Notes: generated by a model from the letters alone, not told the origin. A DNA stretch of 9,929 nt from Desulfoprunum sp. (GCA_030696435.1 JAUYSF010000406.1:1-9929); one strand, 5' to 3'. Shown: positions 1-8,341, counted from the first letter of the stretch. Made by a program: numbers and translations.

Positions 1-410
1 TCGGGAAACTCTCTTGCCATGGCATAGGATTTCTCAATCGCGCCGTCAGTGGCCCTTTTGGCCGGTGTGAGCAGGATCTCGGCACCATAGGCCTGCATGA
101 TCTTTCGGCGCTCAATGGAGGCCGATTCGGGCATCACCAGGACACACCTGTAGCCCTTGGCGGCGCAGACCATGGCCAGACCTATGCCGGTATTACCGCT
201 GGTGGCCTCAAGGACAATCTTGTCCTTTGTCAACTCGCCACTGGCCTCTCCCGCCTCAATCATGGCAAGAGAAATCCTCTCTTTGATCGAGCCTCCGGGA
301 TTAGATGACTCCAGTTTACCGTAGATCGATACCGATTCTTTGGTAAAAAGCCTGTTGATCCGAATCAGGGGGGTATTGCCGATAACGTCCAATATTGTAT
401 TGTATAGCAT
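1..410 (-). CDS. cysK: Cysteine synthase (O-acetylserine sulfhydrylase), N-terminal part, cut by the window edge
   Basis: PLP enzyme that makes L-cysteine from O-acetylserine and sulfide in the cytoplasm. About 136 N-terminal residues are visible of the roughly 300-320 usual for the family; the rest lies beyond base 1. The start [19 protein letters not shown] matches the family's N-terminal IGNTPL motif. [10 protein letters not shown] (residues 38-46) carries the PLP-binding lysine K43, TSGNTG (70-75) is the PLP phosphate-binding loop, and [11 protein letters not shown] (93-103) is the next conserved block. The ATG at 410 is chosen because this block order begins there; the frame stays open upstream but that extension looks unlike the family. 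The Shine-Dalgarno sequence is weak. The gene follows the DUF721 gene on the same strand after about 150 bases, so a separate promoter is possible. CysK and CysM subtypes cannot be separated on this fragment. Confidence 0.93.
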   Translation of the reverse strand, partial: MLYNTILDVIGNTPLIRINRLFTKESVSIYGKLESSNPGGSIKERISLAMIEAGEASGELTKDKIVLEATSGNTGIGLAMVCAAKGYRCVLVMPESASIERRKIMQAYGAEILLTPAKRATDGAIEKSYAMAREFP

Positions 411-442
411 CGTCCAACCGAAAAATAATCGTATTAATATCC

Positions 443-473
443 AGCCTCTTTTCCCTATCGGAACAAGAGGGCT
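443..473 (-). other. Hairpin in the cysteine synthase 5' leader
   Basis: Inverted repeat AGCCTCTT-TTCC / GGAA-c-AAGAGGGCT around a 5-base loop (455-459): about 12 base pairs interrupted by two single-base bulges. It lies 33 bases upstream of the cysK ATG and is not followed by a T-run on the minus strand, so it does not look like a terminator of the upstream gene. A leader structure or protein-binding dyad is possible; no known riboswitch class is recognised. Confidence 0.45.
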
Positions 474-503
474 ACCGTGCCCACCGCCAAACGGTGTAAT
501 GGA

Positions 504-531
504 AAAATACCCCTTTCCACTTAACGGTCAA
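504..531 (-). promoter_or_regulatory. Candidate sigma-70-type promoter for cysK
   Basis: On the minus strand TTGACC (531-526) is followed after 16 bases by TATTTT (509-504). This would place transcription start near 497 and put the hairpin at 443-473 inside the leader. The -35 is close to consensus and the -10 is moderate. It sits in the gap between the DUF721 stop and the cysK start, which supports a separate cysK transcript. Confidence 0.33.
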
Positions 532-558
532 GTCAATTCGTCTGCCCTGCGGGAATGT

Positions 559-1032
559 TCACTCTTCACTTTTACAGGCATGGGCCAGATACCAGAAGCG
601 CAGGAGGGCCTCCCGGCATTGCTCATCCGTAATAAAAGCGATTTGTCGCTCAAAGGCGGCAACCTCATCAGCGGGGGGAGGGATAAAGCGTAGCGCAGGA
701 CCTCTCTGAATTTTTTGAGCTGACCGACCTTTGGGCAAGGAGAGTTTGATATCCTGCAGGGTCGATTTCTTAAGAGTGGCATTGATGGTATCGAGGATGT
801 GATGCTTCTGAAACTGTAACTGTTGCAGCCAGGCGGAATTGTCGACCTCGAGCCAAAGAACCCCGCGACTGATCTTGAGCGGACGACAATGCTCGCTTGT
901 TTCAAGGTCAATAATCTTCTGCCAGTTCTGGAAGACAGAATGCAAATCAAGCTGCACCTCCCAGCCGCGGTCGCGTATCAGATGGGGCAGCATATCCGCC
1001 AGCGCCTGATGTCTCCTGTCTTTCTTCTGCAT
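559..1032 (-). CDS. DUF721 / DciA-family protein (possible replicative helicase loader)
   Basis: Small protein of 157 residues from the ATG at 1032, or 161 from an in-frame TTG at 1044. The N-terminal half fits the DUF721 (DciA) fold: SVFQNWQKIIDLETSEHCRPLKI is followed by GVLWLEVDNSAWLQQLQF and a helix ending LDTINATL. That is the family pattern of a conserved Trp, a 'hT/xP' stretch, a 'gxLxvxvxssxW' strand pair and a 'L..hhxxIn' helix. In bacteria lacking DnaC or DnaI, DciA helps load DnaB at the origin; that role is inferred from the family. The C-terminal third is charged and not recognised. Neither start has a well-spaced Shine-Dalgarno: AGGA lies 2 bases from the TTG and 14 from the ATG. 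The gene lies downstream of the glnA terminators, so it probably has its own promoter; TATTAT at 1089-1084 is a weak -10 candidate without a clear -35. It has no evident link to nitrogen metabolism. Confidence 0.8.
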   Translation of the reverse strand: MQKKDRRHQALADMLPHLIRDRGWEVQLDLHSVFQNWQKIIDLETSEHCRPLKISRGVLWLEVDNSAWLQQLQFQKHHILDTINATLKKSTLQDIKLSLPKGRSAQKIQRGPALRFIPPPADEVAAFERQIAFITDEQCREALLRFWYLAHACKSEE

Positions 1033-1120
1033 TGCCGTCGTCAATATCCTGTTAAATAAGAAAGCCTCCAGCTCTCTTTACCGATAATATCCCAATTTCG
1101 CAAGTTCAGCACATCGCCTG

Positions 1121-1161
1121 AAACGCAAAAGGCCCGCACACCTCATCAAGGCATGCGGGCC
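1121..1161 (-). terminator. Distal intrinsic terminator downstream of glnA
   Basis: On the minus strand GGCCCGCA (1161-1154) pairs with TGCGGGCC (1138-1131) in a perfect 8-bp GC-rich stem. An inner 3-bp CCT/AGG extension closes a small loop. The stem is followed by TTTTGCGTTT. This is the second of two terminators after glnA. Confidence 0.8.
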
Positions 1162-1173
1162 GCAACCGCACCG

Positions 1174-1198
1174 AAAAACCGCTAACTAAGCGATTTTT
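1174..1198 (-). terminator. Proximal intrinsic terminator immediately after the glnA stop
   Basis: Two bases after the glnA TAA, the minus strand reads AAAAA-T-CGCT, loop TAGTT, AGCG-G-TTTTT. This is a 10-bp stem including one U.G wobble, ending in a run of five U. The short stem with flanking A and U tracts is typical of intrinsic terminators and could also act weakly on plus-strand transcripts. Together with the element at 1121-1161 it isolates glnA from the DUF721 gene. Confidence 0.72.
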
Positions 1199-1199
1199 C

Positions 1200-2528
1200 T
1201 TAATACACGGTCAGATATTCATCAATCTCCCAATCTGTGACAGCCGTCCTGAAACTGTCCCACTCTTTCTCTTTCGCCACGATATACTTCTCGTAAATGT
1301 GCTCTCCGAGGGTTGCCTTGGCAATGGGGTTGGCCTTGAGTTCCTCAATGGCCTCTTTCAGACTACCCGGCATAACCGAGATGCCTTCCTCTTCCATCTC
1401 GGCCTGAGTCATCTTAAAGATGTCTCTTTTCACTTCGGCGGGCGGAGTGAGGTTGTTCTTCACACCATCCAGACCGGAATTGAGCATCATAGCCAGGGCC
1501 AGATATGGGTTACAGGTCGGATCCGGACAGCGAACCTCGGTACGGGTGGAAATGCCGCGGGATGCCGGAATACGGATCAGGGCCGAGCGGTTGGAGGCAG
1601 ACCAGGCAGCATACACCGGCGCCTCATAACCGGGAACAAGACGCTTATATGAGTTGACCAGGGGATTGGTCACTGCCGAAAAGCCACGGGCACCTTTCAA
1701 GGCACCGGCGATATAGGCATAGGCCACCTTAGAGAGCTGCAGCGGATCCTTCTCGTCAAAGAAGGCATTGGTGCCATCGAGATTGAACAGCGACTGATTG
1801 GTGTGCATACCGGAACCGTTGATGCCAAAGATCGGTTTGGGCATGAAGGTGGCATGCAGGTTGTATTTGGCCGCAATCGACTTGACAACCCATTTGAAGG
1901 TGACGGTGTTATCGGCAGCAGTCAGGGCGTCGGCATACTTGAAGTTGATCTCGTGCTGTCCCTCGGCCACCTCATGGTGTGAGGCCTCGATCTCAAAACC
2001 CATCTGCTCAAGGACCTCGATGATCTCACGGCGGCAGTCATTGGCCTTATCTTCAGGATCAAGAGAGAAATAGCCGGCCACATCGTTGGTGATGGTGGTG
2101 GGCAGACCATCCTCATCTCGTTCAAAGAGGAAGAATTCACACTCGGTACCGACGTTCATGGTATAGCCAAGCTCTTTGGCTTCAGCCAAAACCCGTTTGA
2201 GATTGACCCGCGGGCAGCCGATAAACGGTGTGCCATCCGACTTGTAGACATCGCAGATGATCCGGGCGGCCGCTATCCCGTCCCGATTTCTCCAGGGCAG
2301 GACGGTAAAGGTGTTGTAGTCGGGCTTGAGATACATATCGGACTCATTGATACGGACAAAGCCATCAATAGAGGAGCCGTCGAACATAATATTGCCGTCC
2401 AGGGCTTTGCCGATCTGGCTCTTGGGCAGGGCAACGTTTTTCATGTGGCCGAAAATATCGACGAACTGAAGACGAAAGAAGTGAATATTCTCGTCTTCAA
2501 TAATCTGCATTATTTCTTCTCTGGTCAT
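1200..2528 (-). CDS. glnA: Glutamine synthetase, type I-alpha
   Basis: Cytoplasmic dodecameric enzyme that makes glutamine from glutamate, ammonium and ATP; 442 residues, the usual GSI-alpha length (GSI-beta is about 470). FDGSSIDGF (49-57) is the first glutamine synthetase signature, the GTECEFFLF block (127-135) and E187/E193 region carry metal ligands, [12 protein letters not shown] (231-242) is the nucleotide-binding signature, and YEAPVY (301-306) holds the flap glutamate E302. R59 in [10 protein letters not shown] aligns with the Bacillus subtilis R62 used for glutamine feedback inhibition in GSI-alpha enzymes. The region corresponding to the adenylylation loop reads DIFKMTQAE (369-377), with Phe371 where GSI-beta has the adenylylated Tyr, so AMP modification is not expected. 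The ATG at 2528 has a strong AAGGAG (2543-2538) 9 bases upstream. It is the last gene of the nitrogen cluster, separated from glnD by 281 bases and followed by two terminators. Confidence 0.98.
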   Translation of the reverse strand: MTREEIMQIIEDENIHFFRLQFVDIFGHMKNVALPKSQIGKALDGNIMFDGSSIDGFVRINESDMYLKPDYNTFTVLPWRNRDGIAAARIICDVYKSDGTPFIGCPRVNLKRVLAEAKELGYTMNVGTECEFFLFERDEDGLPTTITNDVAGYFSLDPEDKANDCRREIIEVLEQMGFEIEASHHEVAEGQHEINFKYADALTAADNTVTFKWVVKSIAAKYNLHATFMPKPIFGINGSGMHTNQSLFNLDGTNAFFDEKDPLQLSKVAYAYIAGALKGARGFSAVTNPLVNSYKRLVPGYEAPVYAAWSASNRSALIRIPASRGISTRTEVRCPDPTCNPYLALAMMLNSGLDGVKNNLTPPAEVKRDIFKMTQAEMEEEGISVMPGSLKEAIEELKANPIAKATLGEHIYEKYIVAKEKEWDSFRTAVTDWEIDEYLTVY

Positions 2529-2701
2529 TGTGAATGTCTCCTTATTTTGATGTGGTTTCTTGGCATCAACAGAATCAAACCGAGCTCTCAGTCAATACCT
2601 ACTCCGTCGCTTACAAATAGACTTTGCCTTGAATGCCGTTACCGGCAAAAGGAGTCGTAACAAAATGGCTGTAAAGGAAAAGGCTATTTCATCACGGTTC
2701 C

Positions 2702-2729
2702 TAAATAACATTTCTGACGTTTTTTGCAA
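2702..2729 (-). promoter_or_regulatory. Weak candidate sigma-70-type promoter upstream of glnA
   Basis: The 281-base glnD-glnA gap (2529-2809) contains, on the minus strand, TTGCAA (2729-2724), then 16 bases, then TATTTA (2707-2702). This would give a leader of about 170 nt. I checked every GG on the minus strand of this gap and none is followed by GC after 10 bases, so no sigma-54 element is visible. A small GCCG-TTAC-CGGC dyad lies near 2636-2647. Nothing else stands out in the gap, and no terminator is seen after glnD. Confidence 0.28.
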
Positions 2730-2809
2730 CAATCAATGGAATATTTATTACATGATTGTCATGCTTTCCCCCTCGAACACTCTCGCAATTGAGCAGGAAG
2801 AAATGTTGC

Positions 2810-5398
2810 CTATCTCTCTTTTTTACCCAGGGCGTAGAGTAGCCCATGGACAACTTCTTTTTGAAAATCTGAATCCAGCAGTTTCTGCCCCTTGGCGTCA
2901 AGGACATAAAAGACGTCAATCAGTTGCTCGACCTCGGTGGCAATATAGGCCTTATGGATATTCATCCCGAAATCAGCCAAGGTCTGGGTGATCTGGTAGA
3001 GCAGCCCCGGGAGATCAGCCGAATAGACCTCGATCACCGAATAGACGTCTGAGCTCTCATTGTCGACAATCACCCGCGGCATAATTCTGCTGGTCATCTC
3101 AAGACGACGACCGTACGTCGAGGAAAGTTTCTTATACAATCGATGCCCCAAACCGAGACGATGGGCAATGGCCAGATCGAGATCCCGGTTCAGGGCCTCC
3201 CAGTCTTTCTCGCTGAAGCTGAGGCCATCCAGAGGTCGCACGTCCAGGACATCAACTACTGTACCGTCATCCCAGGTAAAGATCTGGGCCTTGGCCACCG
3301 CCAGATTATTCAGCGCCACCACCCCGCAAATCTTGGCCAGGAGCCCCGGACGATCATTCGACATGATCAGCAGGGTCCAAACATCACCATGGTCATGGGC
3401 CACGACCAATGATTTTTGACGTAGAATTCGCAGATTATCCCGGTGAATGCGCACATGCTCGGCCACCATCTGCGGGGTAAAACTCAGGATATAATCAGCA
3501 GAGAGACTGGCCGGATCGATGCGGGGCGGGGCTTCTCCGGTCATTAACTCCTCCACCTGCTCACGCAACCAGGAGACTCCCTGCTCCACATGTTGCTCAA
3601 GCACGACCGCCTCCCGGGCATGTGCACCGGAAAACTCCAAGTACGGCAGTATTTTGAGAAACATTTCCTGCATCAAGGCAGCCTTCCAGCCACTCCAGGC
3701 CGAAGGCCCTGTTGCCCGGGAATCGGCAATTGACAAGAGATAGAGCATGGCCAGCCGCTCGGTGCTACCAACCGTCTCAGCGCAGCGCTGGATAAAGGCC
3801 GCATCGTTCAGATCTCTTCGCAGGGCATTTTCCGGGATGAAAAGGTGATATTGCACCAGAAAACTGAGAAGCCCGCACTCGTCGACCGACAATCCCAGGC
3901 GCCGCCCCACCGTGACAACAAGCTGCGCCCCTTCCTGGCAGTGCTCCCGCCCCGAGCCCTTACCGATATCATGCAGCAGGGCAGCAAGATAGAGGATATG
4001 CGGCGATGCTACCTGCCTATAGACGCCCTCCTGTTCCTGAGCCACCCGGCGCAACTCGGCAATTGCCTGCAGCGAATGGCGGTCAACGGTATAGATATGA
4101 TAGATATCATGCTGGGCCAGTGTTACTATTTTTGCAAATTCAGGGATATAGGCGGGAAGCATGCCCGTTTCGAGCATTACTTCCAGAACCGCAAAGACGT
4201 TTTCCGCCTCAACCAGGATCGCCAGAAAGGCCTTGGACATCCGGGGAGACATTCGCACTTTATCGCCGATCAAACCCAAATTGCCCGCCACAGTCTTGCG
4301 CGTCCGATGATGGAGCGGCAAGCCCGAACGGGCCGAGGCCAAAAACACCCGCATCAGAATGTGCGGCCTGGCCTGCAGTTGCTGGGCAGAAGCCACCAGA
4401 TGTACCCGGTTGTTGCGGATCTCAATCCCTTTCTCAACCTCCCTGTCCGGCACATTCGCATGTCCCTTGCCTGCAAGCCCCAGAACCTCGTCCACATGGT
4501 CAAAAAAAAGATCGGTGGTCACGGCAACAGTCTGAAGATGTCGGTAGACATCACGCATAAAACCTTCAACTGCCAAAACACCGTTGTTGTTCTGGTAGCC
4601 GAAGGCCTCCGCCATATCCTCCTGCTTCTCAAGATAGAGCTGGTCGTTTTTGCGACGACTCACATAATGAAGTCTGTTACGCAGACGGATGAGCATATCC
4701 CAGGAGGCCGCAAATTCTTTCTGCTCTTCTTCGAGAAGAAGGCCTGCCCTGAAAATGTCTTCCATGCCGGCAAGACCAAAGACGACCTTTGCCGTCCAGA
4801 CCATGGCCTGAATATCCCTCAGCCCACCTTTTCCATCCTTGATATGCGGCTCAAGGAGGTAGCTGTGCTGGCCGAAACGGCCCCGCCGATGGTCGCGGTG
4901 TTGTTTCATCTTCTCCACAAAGGTATCCCGCTGCCCCTCGACAAAACTGTCCATGTACTGTGCCATCAGCGCTTCAAAAAGCTCTGTCGAACCTGCCACG
5001 AGCCTGGAATCAAGCAGCGACACCTGAAAAAAGTAATCCTCGGCGGCATGCTGCAGGGATTCTTCAACAGTACGTACACCGTGCCCCACCTCCAGACCGC
5101 TGTCCCAGAGCGGATAGAAAATCGCGTCGGTGATTTCTGCGACCCTTTCCTTAATATCCGAGTGATACAGAATCATCAGATCAATATCGGAAAACGGGAA
5201 GAGCTCCTGCCGCCCATAGCCGCCAAGGGCGACAAGGGAAACCAACCCCTCAAACCCGGCCGTCTTGATCCGGGAAAAACAATCAGCAATAAATTCATCA
5301 ACGAGATTACTATGGCCAAGGAGCAGGGACCTGCCACTCAATCCCTGCTCCCAGAGCTTCTCAAGAGCTTCTCGCTCTGTACGAAGGTGCAAGGTCAT
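2810..5398 (-). CDS. glnD: Bifunctional PII uridylyltransferase / uridylyl-removing enzyme
   Basis: Glutamine sensor that uridylylates PII when glutamine is low and removes UMP when it is high; 862 residues against about 890 in E. coli. Domains in order are: nucleotidyltransferase with LGGYGRQELFPFSDIDL (58-74), catalytic acidic residues D71 and D73; the GlnD central motif EPHIKDGKGGLRDI (183-196); an HD phosphohydrolase domain with HD at 476-477 in LLHDIGKG, H441, H518 and D559 in ADSRATGP; ACT1 (about 672-745, NDRPGLLAKI); and ACT2 (about 786-860, ADLPGLLYQI). All activities therefore look intact. The ATG at 5398 lies only 3 bases after the PII stop and no good Shine-Dalgarno is close, which suggests translational coupling. 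The usual final target in enteric bacteria, adenylylation of GlnA, seems absent here because the neighbouring GlnA lacks the tyrosine. PII modification more likely serves AmtB and a two-component or other partner. Confidence 0.97.
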   Translation of the reverse strand: MTLHLRTEREALEKLWEQGLSGRSLLLGHSNLVDEFIADCFSRIKTAGFEGLVSLVALGGYGRQELFPFSDIDLMILYHSDIKERVAEITDAIFYPLWDSGLEVGHGVRTVEESLQHAAEDYFFQVSLLDSRLVAGSTELFEALMAQYMDSFVEGQRDTFVEKMKQHRDHRRGRFGQHSYLLEPHIKDGKGGLRDIQAMVWTAKVVFGLAGMEDIFRAGLLLEEEQKEFAASWDMLIRLRNRLHYVSRRKNDQLYLEKQEDMAEAFGYQNNNGVLAVEGFMRDVYRHLQTVAVTTDLFFDHVDEVLGLAGKGHANVPDREVEKGIEIRNNRVHLVASAQQLQARPHILMRVFLASARSGLPLHHRTRKTVAGNLGLIGDKVRMSPRMSKAFLAILVEAENVFAVLEVMLETGMLPAYIPEFAKIVTLAQHDIYHIYTVDRHSLQAIAELRRVAQEQEGVYRQVASPHILYLAALLHDIGKGSGREHCQEGAQLVVTVGRRLGLSVDECGLLSFLVQYHLFIPENALRRDLNDAAFIQRCAETVGSTERLAMLYLLSIADSRATGPSAWSGWKAALMQEMFLKILPYLEFSGAHAREAVVLEQHVEQGVSWLREQVEELMTGEAPPRIDPASLSADYILSFTPQMVAEHVRIHRDNLRILRQKSLVVAHDHGDVWTLLIMSNDRPGLLAKICGVVALNNLAVAKAQIFTWDDGTVVDVLDVRPLDGLSFSEKDWEALNRDLDLAIAHRLGLGHRLYKKLSSTYGRRLEMTSRIMPRVIVDNESSDVYSVIEVYSADLPGLLYQITQTLADFGMNIHKAYIATEVEQLIDVFYVLDAKGQKLLDSDFQKEVVHGLLYALGKKER

Positions 5399-5401
5399 TA
5401 A

Positions 5402-5764
<363 letters not shown>

Positions 5765-5772
5765 CTATCTCT

Positions 5773-5793
5773 CCTGCGGGTCTACCCCGCAGG
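5773..5793 (-). other. Intercistronic hairpin between amtB and the PII gene
   Basis: CCTGCGGG (5773-5780) and CCCGCAGG (5786-5793) form a perfect 8-bp GC-rich stem with a 5-base loop, ending 32 bases before the PII start codon. On the minus strand it is followed by AGAGATAG rather than a T-run, so it is not a normal intrinsic terminator. A transcript-stabilising or processing structure, or a leader element downstream of the candidate promoter at 5816-5831, fits better. Confidence 0.5.
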
Positions 5794-5815
5794 AATAGGA
5801 ATATTTCAACGATCC

Positions 5816-5831
5816 GGCAGACACCTGGCCA
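5816..5831 (-). promoter_or_regulatory. Weak candidate sigma-54 promoter for the PII-glnD segment
   Basis: On the minus strand TGGCCAGGTGTCTGCC has GG (5830-5829) and GC (5818-5817) separated by exactly 10 bases, as sigma-54 promoters require, but only partly matches TGGCAC-N5-TTGCW. It overlaps the amtB stop codon. Transcription would start near 5805, giving a 65-nt leader that contains the hairpin at 5773-5793. A short spaced motif like this can occur by chance. Confidence 0.33.
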
Positions 5832-7034
5832 TCAGATACTGTAACCAACCTCGCTGTGTTCCACCAGGTCAAGCCCCTGCTGCTCTCCATCACTATCTAC
5901 ACGAAGACCAACTGTTGCGTCTATCACTTTCAGAATGATAAATGTTACAACCGCTGAGTAGGCAATGGCCGCACCGGCACCAATGGCCTGTATGAGCAAC
6001 TGCTTCGGATTACCATACAACAGCCCCGTACCTCCGACCGAAGCAAAGATTCCTGTCGCAAGAGCGCCCCAAAGCCCACCGAGCCCATGAACCGCCACGA
6101 CATCCAAGGCGTCATCATAACCAAGTTTACCCTTCATTATTACACCAAGATAGCAAAGAACGCCAGCCACTCCACCGATCGCTATTGCACAGGCCGGGGT
6201 GACATAACCGCAGGCGGGGGTGATGGCGACCAGTCCCGCTACAGCTCCAGAGGCAGCACCAAGAGTGGTAGGCTTCCCCTGAATCTTCCACTCGGCAAAT
6301 ACCCAGGTAAGGGCGCCGGCACCCGTTGCCAACTGTGTCGTCATAAGGGCAAGGGCCGCGATAGGCCCGGCCGACAGGGCACTGCCGGCATTAAAACCAA
6401 ACCAACCGAACCAGAGAATGCCTGCACCCAACACGGTCATCGGCACGTTGTGAGGATGCATGGCCTCTTTGCCCCATCCTTTCCGTTTGCCGATGACAAT
6501 GGCACACACAAGGGCGGCCACACCGGAATTAAGATGAATTACCGTACCACCGGCGAAATCCAGAGCACCCATCTGGGCAAGCCAACCGCCGCCCCAGACC
6601 CAGTGGCAGACCGGAAAATAAACCAAGCTTACCCAGAGGCTGGTAAAGAGCAGGTAGGCAGGAAACTTCATGCGCTCAGCAAAGGCGCCGGTAATGAGTG
6701 CCGGAGTAATGATGGCAAACATCAGCTGAAAGGCACAGAACAACATATCAGGGATGGTCCTGCCAGTGCCTTTTTCCCAGCTCACATTCTGCAAGAATGC
6801 AAAGTCAAGGTTACCGATAACACTGCCCACATCCGGGCCAAAGGACAGAGAATAGCCGTAGACAACCCAGAGGATTGACACAATTCCCAGGCAAAGAAAA
6901 CTTTGCATGGTTGTCGACAAGACATTTTTACTGCGCACAAGACCACCATAAAACAGGGCCAGACCAGGCGTCATCAACATAACCAGAGCAGTGGCTATGA
7001 GCATAAAAGCGGTATCTCCAGTATTCAGTTCCAT
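5832..7034 (-). CDS. amtB: Ammonium transporter (second of a tandem pair)
   Basis: Inner-membrane Amt/Mep/Rh-family ammonium channel, 400 residues, with about 11 hydrophobic segments. The protein begins directly at TM1 (GDTAFMLIATALVMLMTPGL) without a separate signal peptide. The pore twin histidines are H167 (IHLNSG) and H316 (VAVHGLGGLWG); D159 in ALDFAGG matches the conserved binding-site aspartate, and FQLMFAIITPALITG and WFGFNAGSAL are typical pore-lining blocks. The C-terminal tail GLDLVEHSEVGY (387-398) is the conserved cytoplasmic tail that contacts PII. The ATG at 7034 has AGGAG 6 bases upstream. It lies 86 bases after the first amtB and 91 before the PII gene, and appears co-transcribed with both. 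It is clearly a paralogue of the neighbouring amtB, with a shorter loop after the second pore histidine. Confidence 0.97.
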   Translation of the reverse strand: MELNTGDTAFMLIATALVMLMTPGLALFYGGLVRSKNVLSTTMQSFLCLGIVSILWVVYGYSLSFGPDVGSVIGNLDFAFLQNVSWEKGTGRTIPDMLFCAFQLMFAIITPALITGAFAERMKFPAYLLFTSLWVSLVYFPVCHWVWGGGWLAQMGALDFAGGTVIHLNSGVAALVCAIVIGKRKGWGKEAMHPHNVPMTVLGAGILWFGWFGFNAGSALSAGPIAALALMTTQLATGAGALTWVFAEWKIQGKPTTLGAASGAVAGLVAITPACGYVTPACAIAIGGVAGVLCYLGVIMKGKLGYDDALDVVAVHGLGGLWGALATGIFASVGGTGLLYGNPKQLLIQAIGAGAAIAYSAVVTFIILKVIDATVGLRVDSDGEQQGLDLVEHSEVGYSI

Positions 7035-7063
7035 AAATTTCTCCTCTCTTGCATTGTCTTCAA

Positions 7064-7089
7064 GACATAATTTGGACGAGAGTTATGTC
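7064..7089. repeat. Inverted repeat in the amtB-amtB gap
   Basis: GACATAA (7064-7070) and TTATGTC (7083-7089) are perfect 7-bp arms around a 12-base spacer, 30 bases upstream of the second amtB start. The left arm overlaps a smaller dyad, GTCTT-c-AAGAC. It could be an operator or an intercistronic RNA hairpin. No T-run follows and no sigma-54 spacing is found in this gap. Confidence 0.4.
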
Positions 7090-7120
7090 GACTACCGGCC
7101 CGCACGCAGTTATCAATCAG

Positions 7121-8341
7121 CTAATTGTTATAGGCAGCCTCGGAATGTTCCGCAAAGTCCATTCCTCCCACCTCAGCCTCTTCCGAAAGCCTCATACCCA
7201 TAGTGACATGAATCGCTTTAAAAAGAAGCCAACTGACAACAAAGGCATACGCGCCGACAACCACAACACCCAGCGCCTGCTTACCAAGTTGGGCTGAATT
7301 TCCAGCCAACAAACCATCTACTCCATGCGGATTGACCTGTGTTGAGGCAAAAATCCCCAGACAGAGCGTCCCGATTATTCCACCAATTCCATGAATCCCG
7401 ACCACATCAAGGGAATCATCAAGCCCCAAACGTCCTTTGGCACTGACGGCCAGATAACAGATGATTCCGGCCAGTCCGCCAATTATAATCGCCGAATTTG
7501 GCCCGACAAATCCTGCGGCAGGGGTAATCGTCGCCAAACCCGAAATAGCCCCGGAAGCCGCCCCCAAGGTCGTTGCCTTGCCCCGGGTAATCCATTCCAT
7601 AACCACCCACAATAACATCCCTGACATGCCCGCCAGATGGGTAGAGACAAAGGCCGTTGCCGCCACTTCATCGGCTGCCAGCGCCGACCCTCCGTTAAAA
7701 CCAAACCAGCCGAACCAGAGCAAGCCCGTTCCCAACATAGTCATCGGCAGATTATGGGGCATGAAGCTGACCCTGCCGAAACCTTTTCGCGGCCCAAGAA
7801 CCAACACACCCGCCAAGGCTGCCGCGCCACACGTCACATGCACAACCAATCCGCCTGCAAAATCAAGCACTCCCAGCCTACCCAACCAGCCTCCCTTGCC
7901 CCAAACCCAGTGACAGACCGGATTGTAGACCAAAACTGCCCACAACAAGGCAAAGACCAGAAAAGGTACAAATCGTACACGTTCAGCAAGGGCCCCCGTA
8001 ATAAGGGCCGGGGTGATAATGGCGAACATGCACTGATAGATCATGAATACGCTCTGCGGTATGGTCGTTGCGTAATCGGCACTGGGGGCATTTGTCACGC
8101 CATGGAGGCCAAACCATGAAAGATCACCCACCAGACCATACACATCAGGACCAAACGACATCGAATAACCGAGATAGACCCATTCAATCGATATCAGAGC
8201 GACCAGAAAAAAACTCTGCATGATCGTTCCCAGAACATTCTTATCACGTACCATCCCTCCGTAAAACAGGGCCAATCCCGGTGTCATGAGCAACACCAGC
8301 CCGGCAGAAGCCAGGATAAACGCCGTATCCGCCTTATTCAT
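7121..8341 (-). CDS. amtB: Ammonium transporter (first of a tandem pair, promoter-proximal)
   Basis: Amt/Mep/Rh-family ammonium channel of the inner membrane, 406 residues from the ATG at 8341. That start is chosen because GGGAG lies 6 bases upstream and the product starts at TM1 (MNKADTAFILASAGLVLLMTPGL) as in the neighbouring paralogue. An in-frame ATG at 8374 would add 11 hydrophilic residues and falls inside a predicted leader hairpin. The pore histidines are H168 (VVHVTCG) and H317 (VGIHGIGG), with D160 in VLDFAGG. About 11 membrane segments are visible. The tail GMDFAEHSEAAY (393-404) is the PII-contacting C-terminus. Compared with the downstream copy it has longer loops near residues 80-93 and 334-348. 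It is preceded by a sigma-54-like promoter, so expression under nitrogen limitation is likely. Confidence 0.97.
   Translation of the reverse strand: MNKADTAFILASAGLVLLMTPGLALFYGGMVRDKNVLGTIMQSFFLVALISIEWVYLGYSMSFGPDVYGLVGDLSWFGLHGVTNAPSADYATTIPQSVFMIYQCMFAIITPALITGALAERVRFVPFLVFALLWAVLVYNPVCHWVWGKGGWLGRLGVLDFAGGLVVHVTCGAAALAGVLVLGPRKGFGRVSFMPHNLPMTMLGTGLLWFGWFGFNGGSALAADEVAATAFVSTHLAGMSGMLLWVVMEWITRGKATTLGAASGAISGLATITPAAGFVGPNSAIIIGGLAGIICYLAVSAKGRLGLDDSLDVVGIHGIGGIIGTLCLGIFASTQVNPHGVDGLLAGNSAQLGKQALGVVVVGAYAFVVSWLLFKAIHVTMGMRLSEEAEVGGMDFAEHSEAAYNN

Noticed and set aside
3845..5401. A 518-codon open frame on the plus strand opposite glnD
   Set aside because: The opposite strand encodes a complete GlnD with all domains. 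The plus-strand product has no recognisable domain and is rich in His, Pro and Arg, as antisense frames of GC-moderate genes often are.
6087..6878. A 263-codon open frame on the plus strand opposite the second amtB
   Set aside because: It is antisense to a clear transporter and its product is hydrophilic and low in similarity to anything recognised.
7035..7120. Sigma-54 promoter between the two amtB genes
   Set aside because: No GG-N10-GC spacing occurs on the minus strand in this gap.
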